DNA of 6,655 nucleotides, from positions 1 to 6,655 of the forward strand of contig CAIRSV010000219.1 of assembly GCA_903881265.1 (NCBI GenBank), written 5' to 3'. A program made the position numbers and the translations under genes. This document shows positions 1 through 5,510 of this stretch, piece after piece; within the stretch, counting starts at the first letter, position 1, and each line of letters starts with the position of its first letter. Under the pieces are notes generated by a model that did no database searches, was not told the DNA's origin, and was given only the letters and a program-made list of their open reading frames with translations. The DNA is from an uncultured Bacteroidota bacterium (lineage in GTDB: Bacteria; Bacteroidota; Bacteroidia; Chitinophagales; Chitinophagaceae).

Positions 1-225
1 GACGTTGTAAACCCTGCTGCGAAGAACGACCCTGCAAGTCCGATATACGGAATGCCTATTTTGGAAGTGGAGAATGCGACACACGTCATCGTGAACAAAC
101 GCAGTATGAAACCAGGTTATGCAGGTATTGAAAACGCCTTGTTTTATCAACCAAAAACTTCGATGCTATTTGGTGATGCAAAAAAAGTATTGCAAGATCT
201 TGTGAGTGAATTGAAGAGCATGTAA
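1..225 (+). CDS. pntB: NAD(P) transhydrogenase subunit beta, C-terminal end (5' truncated by window)
   Basis: The window opens inside this gene; 74 residues and a TAA stop remain. The fragment matches the end of the NADP(H)-binding domain (domain III) of PntB. It has DVVNPAA at residues 1-7, SPIYGMPIL at 13-21, the VIVNKRSM block at 29-36 followed by KPGYAGI, and MLFGDAKK at 55-62 just before the C-terminus. In the family this domain faces the cytoplasm and exchanges hydride with the NAD(H)-binding alpha subunit. Proton flow through the membrane domain drives reduction of NADP+ by NADH. The membrane segments and the pntA genes would lie upstream, outside the window. No credible terminator follows the stop; there is only a T-run at 263-269 without a usable stem. 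Identification is confident because the last 75 residues are among the most conserved in the family. Confidence 0.93.
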   Translation, partial: DVVNPAAKNDPASPIYGMPILEVENATHVIVNKRSMKPGYAGIENALFYQPKTSMLFGDAKKVLQDLVSELKSM

Positions 226-485
226 GCCCACGCAAGTAATATGCTCGTAGACGGAAAAGTCATTTTTTTAAAGAACAAACAATGACTCGTTGTGCAGGCA
301 GTAAAAAAGGCTTAGCCTATTGCTAGAAAATGATAAGCCGTTATGGTACAGAAAGCAAGTCGCTTCACTTTTTAAACTTGGAAACGCTAAAAATTCTTTT
401 ATACAACAGCACGTTATTTTTCGTTGAATCACTATCCTTTTATCTTGCCTCATTTTTTAACCCATAACGCTTAACTACCATATCA

Positions 486-1001
486 ATGATTAGCCGACCA
501 CTTCAAACAGAATACAGCCCATTCTTCGACACCTATATCAAGCTCGTGCCAGCAGGCGCCGATGTGCTTGAATGTATGGAAGACAATATGATGGATACCG
601 AAGAATTAATTCTTTCCCTTCCAAAAAAGAAACATGAATACCGATACGCCGAAGGCAAATGGACCATCAAAGAAATACTTCAACATCTAATCGATACCGA
701 ACGTATCTTTTGCTACAGAGCGCTTTGTTTTGCCAGAATGGATCAGACCACGTTACCAGGTTATGACGAAAATACGTATGCAAGTAACAGCTTTGCTAAT
801 AACCGCGATATCGATGCCTTGCTCGATGAATTCGATCAAGTAAGAAGCGGCACGCTTTCTTTATTTAAAAGTTTTGATAAAAGCACATACGACAAAACCG
901 GAATCTCTAATGATAATCCATTAAGCGTTAGAGCCATCGTGCACATCCTTGCCGGACACGAACTGCATCATATGAACATCATTCGAGAACGATATCTATA
1001 A
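486..1001 (+). CDS. DinB family (DinB_2) protein, putative metal-dependent enzyme
   Basis: A 171-residue protein of the DinB/YfiT-like four-helix-bundle superfamily, with a typical length for it. The N-terminus (SRPLQTEYSPFFDTYIKLVP) matches the usual start of Bacteroidota members, which supports the ATG at 486. The expected metal ligands are visible: H67 in the LQHLIDTER segment, and H158 with H162 in AGHELHHMNI near the C-terminus. The W59 region (GKWTIKEILQHL) is the helix-2 signature. No signal peptide or membrane segment is seen, so it is probably cytosolic. Family members include thiol-dependent S-transferases and DNA-damage-inducible proteins of unknown activity; the substrate cannot be read from sequence. 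It stands alone, 260 bp after pntB and convergent with hppD. I found no convincing TAnnTTTG promoter or ribosome binding site upstream. Confidence 0.88.
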   Translation: MISRPLQTEYSPFFDTYIKLVPAGADVLECMEDNMMDTEELILSLPKKKHEYRYAEGKWTIKEILQHLIDTERIFCYRALCFARMDQTTLPGYDENTYASNSFANNRDIDALLDEFDQVRSGTLSLFKSFDKSTYDKTGISNDNPLSVRAIVHILAGHELHHMNIIRERYL

Positions 1002-1051
1002 ATCGAGTTTCTTATTTATTTACTTAATGATCGAATTCCCTTCATTGTGGC

Positions 1052-1066
1052 CATGGAACATCCATG
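1052..1066. other. Small perfect hairpin between convergent dinB-like gene and hppD
   Basis: CATGGA (1052-1057) and TCCATG (1061-1066) form a perfect 6-bp stem with a 3-nt loop. It starts 4 bases beyond the hppD stop codon and lies 50 bases beyond the DinB-family stop. Neither side has a T-run, so it is not a standard intrinsic terminator. It could protect the hppD 3' end, or it could be chance. Confidence 0.3.
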
Positions 1067-1070
1067 CAAC

Positions 1071-2201
1071 TTAGAGATTCCCTCTCGCGTCTTGTTCTAA
1101 TTCAAGCGCTTCAAACAAGGCCTTGAAATTGCCCTTACCGAAACTCTTGGCGCCCTTGCGCTGTATGATTTCAAAAAACATCGTTGGCCGATCTTCAACA
1201 GGCTTTGAAAAGATCTGTAACAGATACCCTTCATCATCACGATCAACCAAGATACCCAGTTTTTTCAATGGCTCAAGGTCTTCGTCGATATGACCAACTC
1301 TGTCTACTAATTCATCATAATAGGTGGTTGGTATGGTCAGAAATTCGACACCACGACTTTGCAACTTCGTGACTGTATCAATAATATCGTCGGTTGCTAC
1401 AGCTAAATGCTGAACACCTTCGCCTTCATAAAAATCAAGATATTCTTCCACCTGCGATTTCTTCTTACCTTCAGCAGGTTCATTGATCGGAAATTTCACA
1501 TACCCATTCCCGTTACTCATTACCTTGCTCATCAGGGCACTGTATTCCGTAGAGATATCCTTATCATCGAAACTCAAGATATTCTTAAAGCCCATCACAT
1601 CTTCGTAAAACTTCACCCAAGGGTTCATTTGGTTCCAACCCACATTACCTACACAATGATCGACATATTTCAATCCAACGGGTGCTGGATTGTAATTGCT
1701 TTTGACAGCCACAAAACCAGGCATAAAGGCTCCGTTATACTTTTTACGTTCTACAAACACATGCACCACTTCGCCGTAAGTATGTATACCGCTCATTCGG
1801 ATTTCGCCATGCGCATCCGTCAATGTAGTCGGCTCCATATAGGATTTGGCGCCACGTTTCATGGTTTGCTCATAGGCATCATAGGCGTCATCAACCCAAA
1901 GCGCCAATACCTTCACGCCATCACCATGCTTCATATGATGGGTGGCAATAGGATGATCTGAATGCAATGGCGAAGTCAACATCAACCGAATTTTATCTTG
2001 TACCAACACATACGACACACGGTCTTTGACACCGGTTTCAGGACCTGCATAGGCATGGGTCTGAAACCCGAAGGCTGTCTTATAATAATGGGCAGCCTGT
2101 TTGGCATTGCCAACATAAAGCTCGACGTAATCTGTTCCCAATAAAGGAAGAAAATCTTGTGTGGCGCCTATTAAAGGGTCTGTAACGGTTACTGCTTCCA
2201 T
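1071..2201 (-). CDS. hppD: 4-hydroxyphenylpyruvate dioxygenase
   Basis: A 376-residue non-heme Fe(II) dioxygenase of the vicinal-oxygen-chelate fold. It converts 4-hydroxyphenylpyruvate and O2 to homogentisate and CO2, the second step of tyrosine catabolism, in the cytosol. Two VOC repeats are visible. The N-terminal one runs from about residue 20 (GTDYVELYVGNAKQAAHYY) to about 155. The catalytic C-terminal one runs from about 175 to 350. The three iron ligands are identifiable: H182 in YVDHCVGNV, H265 in GVQHLAVATDD and E344 in MFFEIIQRKG. Length and spacing are normal for the family. The ATG at 2199-2201 gives the usual short leader before the first VOC repeat. The gene is on the same strand as hmgA, the next enzyme of the pathway, but lies 582 bp from it, and a repeat element fills most of the gap. 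A separate promoter lies about 80 bp upstream. The gene is also called hpd. Confidence 0.97.
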   Translation of the reverse strand: MEAVTVTDPLIGATQDFLPLLGTDYVELYVGNAKQAAHYYKTAFGFQTHAYAGPETGVKDRVSYVLVQDKIRLMLTSPLHSDHPIATHHMKHGDGVKVLALWVDDAYDAYEQTMKRGAKSYMEPTTLTDAHGEIRMSGIHTYGEVVHVFVERKKYNGAFMPGFVAVKSNYNPAPVGLKYVDHCVGNVGWNQMNPWVKFYEDVMGFKNILSFDDKDISTEYSALMSKVMSNGNGYVKFPINEPAEGKKKSQVEEYLDFYEGEGVQHLAVATDDIIDTVTKLQSRGVEFLTIPTTYYDELVDRVGHIDEDLEPLKKLGILVDRDDEGYLLQIFSKPVEDRPTMFFEIIQRKGAKSFGKGNFKALFEALELEQDARGNL

Positions 2202-2281
2202 ACTATGTTGTTTATCGTTGTTTGTTCAGCATAAAAATGTCAAGCGTGGAGCTAGCATTTTTTTTGCAAGTATTGCGGCGG

Positions 2282-2313
2282 CAAAATTAATTGAAAAATT
2301 GAATTGACATCAA
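2282..2313 (-). promoter_or_regulatory. Candidate Bacteroidota-type promoter for hppD
   Basis: On the minus strand a perfect TAnnTTTG -7 box (TAATTTTG, at 2282-2289) is preceded by TTG (2311-2313) with a 21-base spacer, within the 17-23 range known for this phylum. The predicted leader is about 75 bases. A short dyad, TTTTGC (2262-2267) and GCAAAA (2281-2286), overlaps the -7 box and could be an operator. The promoter lies about 20 bp outside the repeat element, so hppD would keep its own promoter. Confidence 0.5.
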
Positions 2314-2332
2314 CTATTCGATGAATTGGCGA

Positions 2333-2392
2333 TTTTTCTTTTGGGGGTCAGCGAAGGATACGCTATTAGGCTAATGTGGCGTTGGCACCGTT
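2333..2392 (+). repeat. Left terminal inverted repeat of the element
   Basis: This arm has two conserved blocks, 2333-2352 and 2376-2392, joined by a diverged 23-base spacer. Its partner is 2699-2757 on the other strand. Only one mismatch is seen within each block, while the spacer shows no clear similarity. That pattern suggests the two blocks are selected as recognition or stem sequences. Confidence 0.7.
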
Positions 2393-2457
2393 GTAGCGAA
2401 ATCACATTACTCAGCTGGTCTTGTCCTCAACCATAGTAACTGAATAGTTTAGTCTTT

Positions 2458-2574
2458 ACTAGCGCGAGATTGAGGCATTGCCTATGTGCGTATTCCAAGG
2501 TTTGTGTCTCCACAAACCAGCATTTTATTCTTAGAAGCTAACGCACTATTCCTTCGCCTCATTCTCGCGCTAGT
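2458..2574. repeat. Inner inverted repeat pair A/A' (34-base arms)
   Basis: The arms are 2458-2491 and 2541-2574. The outer 19 bases (ACTAGCGCGAGATTGAGGC, 2458-2476) match the reverse complement of 2556-2574 with one mismatch. The inner 6 bases (GTGCGT, 2486-2491) match perfectly the reverse complement of 2541-2546. The intervening 9 bases have equal length in both arms but differ in sequence. The 49-base centre holds hairpin B. The unit as a whole looks like a 117-bp MITE or REP-doublet nested in the larger element. Confidence 0.75.
2491..2518 (+). repeat. REP-like hairpin B (left copy)
   Basis: GGTTTGTG (2499-2506) and CACAAACC (2511-2518) make a perfect 8-bp stem with a TCTC loop. The bases from 2491 to 2508 are also a perfect 18-base inverted copy of 2596-2613, so this arm can pair either with itself or with copy B'. 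I recall similar GGTTTGTG palindromes as dispersed repeats in Bacteroidota genomes, but could not check. Confidence 0.8.
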
Positions 2575-2583
2575 GGATTGAAG

Positions 2584-2613
2584 AAGGTTTGTGAGGACAC
2601 AAACCTTGGAATA
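2584..2613 (-). repeat. REP-like hairpin B' (right copy, inverted)
   Basis: AAGGTTTGTG (2584-2593) and CACAAACCTT (2598-2607) make a perfect 10-bp stem with an AGGA loop. The flanking bases to 2613 complete the 18-base perfect inverted match to 2491-2508. B' lies outside arm A', so the order along the strand is A, B, A', B'. A simple nested hairpin would give A, B, B', A'. Confidence 0.8.
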
Positions 2614-2635
2614 GTGGAGAAATATCATAACATTG

Positions 2636-2660
2636 TGGCACAGGTTGCAAACCTGCGCCA
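2636..2660. repeat. Third REP-like hairpin (CAGGTT-GCA-AACCTG)
   Basis: CAGGTT (2641-2646) and AACCTG (2650-2655) form a perfect 6-bp stem with a GCA loop. Beyond one A/C mismatch, TGGC (2636-2639) and GCCA (2657-2660) extend it by four more pairs. Its sequence is unrelated to hairpins B and B', so the element carries at least two palindrome families. Confidence 0.7.
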
Positions 2661-2698
2661 GCCGTTGTGCTAATCTGCTGATAGAAGCTTCAACGATG

Positions 2699-2757
2699 AA
2701 CGGTGCCATCGCCACGATAGATTCGTAATGATTACAAGCTGACACCCAAAAGAAAAA
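2699..2757 (-). repeat. Right terminal inverted repeat of the element
   Basis: This is the inverted partner of 2333-2392, with conserved blocks at 2738-2757 and 2699-2715. The A-rich end of this arm also supplies the T-tract of the candidate hmgA terminator on the minus strand. Confidence 0.7.
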
Positions 2758-2775
2758 AAATAAAGTCGGAGACTC
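2751..2775 (-). terminator. Weak candidate intrinsic terminator of hmgA
   Basis: On the minus strand, 8 bases after the hmgA stop, GAGTC and GACTT (2771-2775 and 2763-2767) can form a 5-bp stem, including one G-U pair, with a 3-base loop. A T-rich tract follows, eight T's in a row at 2753-2760. The stem is short, so termination may be weak. The T-tract overlaps the end of the repeat element. Confidence 0.4.
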
Positions 2776-2783
2776 AGAAAGGT

Positions 2784-3941
2784 TTATTCAGCCCAGCTCA
2801 TGACATAATCTTTGTCTTCGATACCCAACGCATAATCGGTGAGTAAGAGCGGACGGAAAGTGTCTATCATCACGGCCAGTTCGGCTGTCTCTTTCTTACC
2901 AATACTTTTTTCTACAGCCCCCGGATGAGGCCCGTGAGGAATACCGCTCGGATGTAAGGTGATCATACCTTTCTCGACATGCTTGCGACTCATAAATTCA
3001 CCATCGACATAATACAATACTTCATCACTATCAATATTGCTGTGATTGTAAGGAGCCGGAATTGAATCGGGATGATAATCGTATAAACGCGGACAAAAAG
3101 AGCAGATGACAAAATCTTTGCCGTCGAAGGTCTGATGCACAGGCGGTGGCTGATGCACGCGACCCGTTATAGGTTCGAAATTATGGATGCTGAAAATAAA
3201 AGGATACTCACAACCATCCCAACCTACCACATCAAATGGATGCGTCGAATAGGTAATTGGATACAACAAGCCTTTCTTTTTAACCTTGATTAAAAACTCA
3301 CCGGTCTCGTCGATAGGATGGAGATTTTGTGGCGTGCGGATATCACGTTCACAAAATGGTGAATGCTCAAGTAATTGTCCGTATTTGCTCAGGTAGCGAT
3401 TGGGGAAACGAATCGGCCCAAAGCTTTCGATAATAAGCAATCGGTTGGCATCGCTATTGAACTTAATCTGATAAATAGTGCCGCGTGGTAATACGATATA
3501 ATCGCCATAACTGAAGGTAAGTTCGCCATATTGCGATAGCAATACCCCGCTTCCTTCATGAATAAAAATCACTTCATCGGCATCGGCATTCTTATAAAAA
3601 TAATCCGTCATACTGTCCTTCGGGGCGGCCAATGAAATATGGCAATCGCTATTGACAAGCACTGGCTTGCGGCTCGTAAGATAATCGTTTTCAGCGGCGA
3701 TCTTGAAGCCTTGAAAACTACGATGCTTTAGGATATTCTCGGTAGCAATGCGCGGATTCACATCCGTAGGTTCCTTGGTATCAATAATCTGAGTAGGCGG
3801 ATGAATATGATACAACAGCGAATAATTGGATGAGAATCCTTCGGTACTAAATAATTGCTCTGAATACAGACCACCTTCTTCTTTTCTAAACTGAGTATGA
3901 CGCTTGGAAGGAATACGACCGAGAGAAGTATAATGAGGCAT
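2784..3941 (-). CDS. hmgA: Homogentisate 1,2-dioxygenase
   Basis: A 385-residue cupin-fold Fe(II) dioxygenase that opens the homogentisate ring to give maleylacetoacetate, the step after HPPD in tyrosine breakdown. The likely iron ligands lie in the C-terminal cupin domain: H300 and E307 in YNHSNIDSDEVLYYVDG, and H336 in SGIPHGPHPG. The segment RVHQPPPVHQTF (261-272) is another family signature, and an N-terminal cupin region with GDYIVLPRGTIYQI (146-159) is visible. Human and proteobacterial enzymes have about 430-445 residues; this matches the shorter bacterial branch. The H-to-E spacing is one residue longer than in the human enzyme (H335/E341), which I believe is normal for this branch. 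The start at 3939-3941 is supported by a TAnnTTTG promoter only 18 bases upstream, which leaves a very short leader. The gene is divergent from the lutB-like gene. No signal peptide is seen; cytosolic. Confidence 0.95.
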   Translation of the reverse strand: MPHYTSLGRIPSKRHTQFRKEEGGLYSEQLFSTEGFSSNYSLLYHIHPPTQIIDTKEPTDVNPRIATENILKHRSFQGFKIAAENDYLTSRKPVLVNSDCHISLAAPKDSMTDYFYKNADADEVIFIHEGSGVLLSQYGELTFSYGDYIVLPRGTIYQIKFNSDANRLLIIESFGPIRFPNRYLSKYGQLLEHSPFCERDIRTPQNLHPIDETGEFLIKVKKKGLLYPITYSTHPFDVVGWDGCEYPFIFSIHNFEPITGRVHQPPPVHQTFDGKDFVICSFCPRLYDYHPDSIPAPYNHSNIDSDEVLYYVDGEFMSRKHVEKGMITLHPSGIPHGPHPGAVEKSIGKKETAELAVMIDTFRPLLLTDYALGIEDKDYVMSWAE

Positions 3942-3958
3942 GAAAAATAGTTTGATTG

Positions 3959-3989
3959 CAAATGTAAGGCTTAAGTTGGGAAATCAAAA
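3959..3989 (-). promoter_or_regulatory. Strong candidate Bacteroidota-type promoter for hmgA
   Basis: On the minus strand TTTTG (3985-3989) is followed after 18 bases by TACATTTG (3959-3966), a perfect TAnnTTTG -7 box with near-ideal spacing. The start codon lies 17 bases beyond the box, so the predicted leader is only about 10-14 bases. This is too short for a usual ribosome-binding region, although such leaders are tolerated in this phylum. Confidence 0.65.
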
Positions 3990-4002
3990 GAAGGGTGCAA
4001 TG

Positions 4003-4018
4003 GACGGCAGTTGTCGTC
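4003..4018. promoter_or_regulatory. Possible operator dyad between hmgA and lutB promoters
   Basis: GACGGCA (4003-4009) and TGTCGTC (4012-4018) form an inverted repeat, matching at 6 of 7 pairs, around a 2-base centre. The dyad lies 14 bases upstream of the hmgA -33 element and 23 bases upstream of the lutB -7 box. A regulator bound here could touch both promoters. No regulator gene is in the window, so this rests on symmetry and position alone. Confidence 0.3.
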
Positions 4019-4041
4019 TCAAAATTCTCAATGAAATAACC

Positions 4042-4049
4042 TATTTTTG
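4042..4049 (+). promoter_or_regulatory. Candidate -7 box for the lutB-like gene
   Basis: TATTTTTG is a perfect TAnnTTTG match, 21 bases before the ATG at 4071. The nearest upstream TTG (4011-4013) is 28 bases away, too far for the usual 17-23 spacer, so the -33 element is poor. That would fit an activated promoter or a false match. If real, transcription starts at about 4055, which rules out the upstream TTG at 4047 as start codon. Confidence 0.45.
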
Positions 4050-4070
4050 TCACTCAACGTACACAAGCAA

Positions 4071-5453
4071 ATGAGTATCAGCCCCACACTCAAAAAGACC
4101 TTTCTCAACAAGAGCGAAATCAAAGCAATGGATATCGAACACAAACGTAAGTTGTCGTTCAATATCGGGAAGTATAATGAGACAGTCGTGAAAGGAAAGA
4201 AACAATTTTCTGACCTTGATAACGCCCGCAAGAAAGCGAAGAATATCAAGTGGAAAACGATGGAGCATCTCGATCAATATCTTGTTGAATTTGAAAAAAA
4301 CTTCACCCGAAATGGCGGCAAGGTGATCTGGGCACAGGATGCGCAGGAAGCCAATGAAGCCGTGCTTGAAATTTGTCGTCTGCATAATGCAACGCAGGTG
4401 GTAAAAAGCAAAAGCATGGTCACAGAAGAAATTCATCTAAATGATTTTCTGGAGAAACATAAAATTGAAAGTGTCGAAACCGATTTGGGCGAATACATAC
4501 AGCAACTCGATGGCGAAGCGCCATATCATATTGTCACGCCAGCCATGCATAAAAGCAAGGAAGATTGCGCGCGCGTGTTTCACGAAAAACTAGGCACGGA
4601 GCCTAATCTCACACCAAGTGAAATTACACTGATCGCCAGAGAGAAATTGCGTTCGAAATATACAAGCGCCGGCGTGGGTGTTACAGGTGGTAATTTTTTA
4701 TTGGCAGATATTGGCGGTGTTTGTGTCACCGAAAATGAAGGCAACGGCCGTTTGACAACTGCGTTTCCGAAGGTGCATATTGCTATCGTTGGGATTGAAA
4801 AGATGATACCATCCATCAATGACCTAAATTTATTCTGGCCCTTATTGGCCACCTACGGAACAGGTCAGAACGTGACTGTGTACAATACCATTTTTACTGG
4901 AGGCAGAAAAAATAATGAAGTTGACGGACCGAAAGAGATGTATGTGATTTTGTTAGACAACGGCCGCACCAATCTCATCAGTGACCCTGGGGTACGCGAG
5001 AGTATGTATTGCATTCGTTGTGGTTCGTGCTTGAATGCTTGTCCAGTTTATAAAAATATCGGCGGCCATACGTATGGTGCTACGTATAGCGGACCGATAG
5101 GCTCTGTGATCACTCCGCACCTAAAAGATTTTAATGAATTCAAACATCTTAGTTACGCCTCAACGCTTTGCGGTAATTGTACTGAAGTTTGTCCATTGAA
5201 AATAAATATTCACGGTATGCTTCATTACAATAGGACCTTGGCTGTGAAACTAAACGATACCGACTTCACCGAAAATACGGCATGGAAAATGTGGAAGCTC
5301 GCTATGACTCATCGCAGTATGATGGACATGGCAGGAGCTAATATCAAAACCAAAGTTGTGAACAGTGTTTTCAAAGATAGTTGGGGCAAGCGACGTGATG
5401 GACTGGAGTTTCATAAATCGTTCAAACAACTGTGGAAAGAAGAACGAAATTAA
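4071..5453 (+). CDS. lutB: LutB/YkgF-family LUD-domain iron-sulfur protein
   Basis: A 460-residue protein from the ATG at 4071. A LUD domain covers about residues 65-300, with TSAGVGVTGGNFLLADIGGVCVTENEGN as its best block (198-225). A ferredoxin-like region follows: C314, C317, C320 and C324 in CIRCGSCLNACPVY, then C367, C370 and C374 in LCGNCTEVCPLKI. IGGHTYGATYSGPIGSVITP (330-349) between them is a LutB signature. The second motif has S364 where a classic 2[4Fe-4S] ferredoxin has its first cysteine, which I think is usual in this family. In Bacillus subtilis LutA, LutB and LutC together oxidise L-lactate to pyruvate, with LutB as the electron-transfer subunit. LutA and LutC are absent here, so the substrate is uncertain. 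The reading frame extends 8 codons upstream to a TTG at 4047, but that codon overlaps the -7 box. The gene is divergent from hmgA, and the deacetylase-type gene follows on the same strand with no clear terminator between. Confidence 0.9.
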   Translation: MSISPTLKKTFLNKSEIKAMDIEHKRKLSFNIGKYNETVVKGKKQFSDLDNARKKAKNIKWKTMEHLDQYLVEFEKNFTRNGGKVIWAQDAQEANEAVLEICRLHNATQVVKSKSMVTEEIHLNDFLEKHKIESVETDLGEYIQQLDGEAPYHIVTPAMHKSKEDCARVFHEKLGTEPNLTPSEITLIAREKLRSKYTSAGVGVTGGNFLLADIGGVCVTENEGNGRLTTAFPKVHIAIVGIEKMIPSINDLNLFWPLLATYGTGQNVTVYNTIFTGGRKNNEVDGPKEMYVILLDNGRTNLISDPGVRESMYCIRCGSCLNACPVYKNIGGHTYGATYSGPIGSVITPHLKDFNEFKHLSYASTLCGNCTEVCPLKINIHGMLHYNRTLAVKLNDTDFTENTAWKMWKLAMTHRSMMDMAGANIKTKVVNSVFKDSWGKRRDGLEFHKSFKQLWKEERN

Positions 5454-5510
5454 ACAAATTGACTTGTACCAATTTCCAATCCAATCAACTGACATCATTC
5501 AACTAGCTAC

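Larger units (their letters stand above)
2333..2757. mobile_element. MITE-like non-coding repeat element, about 425 bp, with long imperfect terminal inverted repeats
   Basis: This occupies most of the 582-bp space between hmgA and hppD. The ends are inverted copies of each other: TTTTTCTTTTGGGGGTCAGC at 2333-2352 matches the reverse complement of 2738-2757 at 19 of 20 bases. A second block, GTGGCGTTGGCACCGTT at 2376-2392, matches the reverse complement of 2699-2715 at 16 of 17. The blocks are separated by 23 bases on the left and 22 on the right, so the arms are about 60 bases each. The interior holds two interleaved inverted-repeat pairs and three REP-like hairpins, listed separately. The only reading frame of any length crosses these palindromes and resembles no protein, so I treat the element as non-coding. 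I see no target-site duplication. A non-autonomous transposable element is the best guess; a cluster of REP-type repeats or a structured RNA is possible. Confidence 0.6.

Noticed and set aside
226..485. Possible small minus-strand gene (268-453), promoter and terminator between pntB and the DinB-family gene
   Set aside because: The 61-codon frame has low-complexity, Cys/Phe/Leu-rich translation with no recognisable features. The T-run at 263-269 has only a 3-bp stem before it. GGCTTA (309-314) and TAAGCC (334-339) are too far apart for a good hairpin. TTG 424 with TATCTTG 441 has a 14-base spacer and a poor box.
1407..1961. 184-codon plus-strand frame opposite hppD
   Set aside because: It is the antisense shadow of a clearly coding gene that retains all catalytic residues; its translation resembles no protein.
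2458..2613. CRISPR array or integron attC site as explanation for the repeated words
   Set aside because: The repeats are inverted and interleaved, not direct and evenly spaced, and there are no cas genes, integrase gene or attC core-site pattern nearby.
2482..2745. 87-codon reading frame on the minus strand within the repeat element
   Set aside because: It runs straight through hairpins B, B' and the CAGGTT palindrome and into the right terminal repeat. Its translation shows no domain and no credible upstream signals. Open frames across palindromic repeats are expected, so I regard it as non-coding.
2333..2757. Target-site duplication around the MITE-like element
   Set aside because: The flanks (…TTGGCGA on the left, AAATAAAG… on the right) share no direct repeat. 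The T/A-rich ends blur the exact boundary, so none is claimed.
4050..4436. 128-codon minus-strand frame opposite the 5' part of lutB
   Set aside because: It lies antisense to conserved LUD-family coding sequence and has no features of its own.
5456..5475. AAATTG/CAATTT inverted repeat just after lutB as a terminator
   Set aside because: The stem is entirely A/T-rich apart from one pair, the loop is 8 bases, and no T-run follows. Read-through into the deacetylase-type gene seems more likely.
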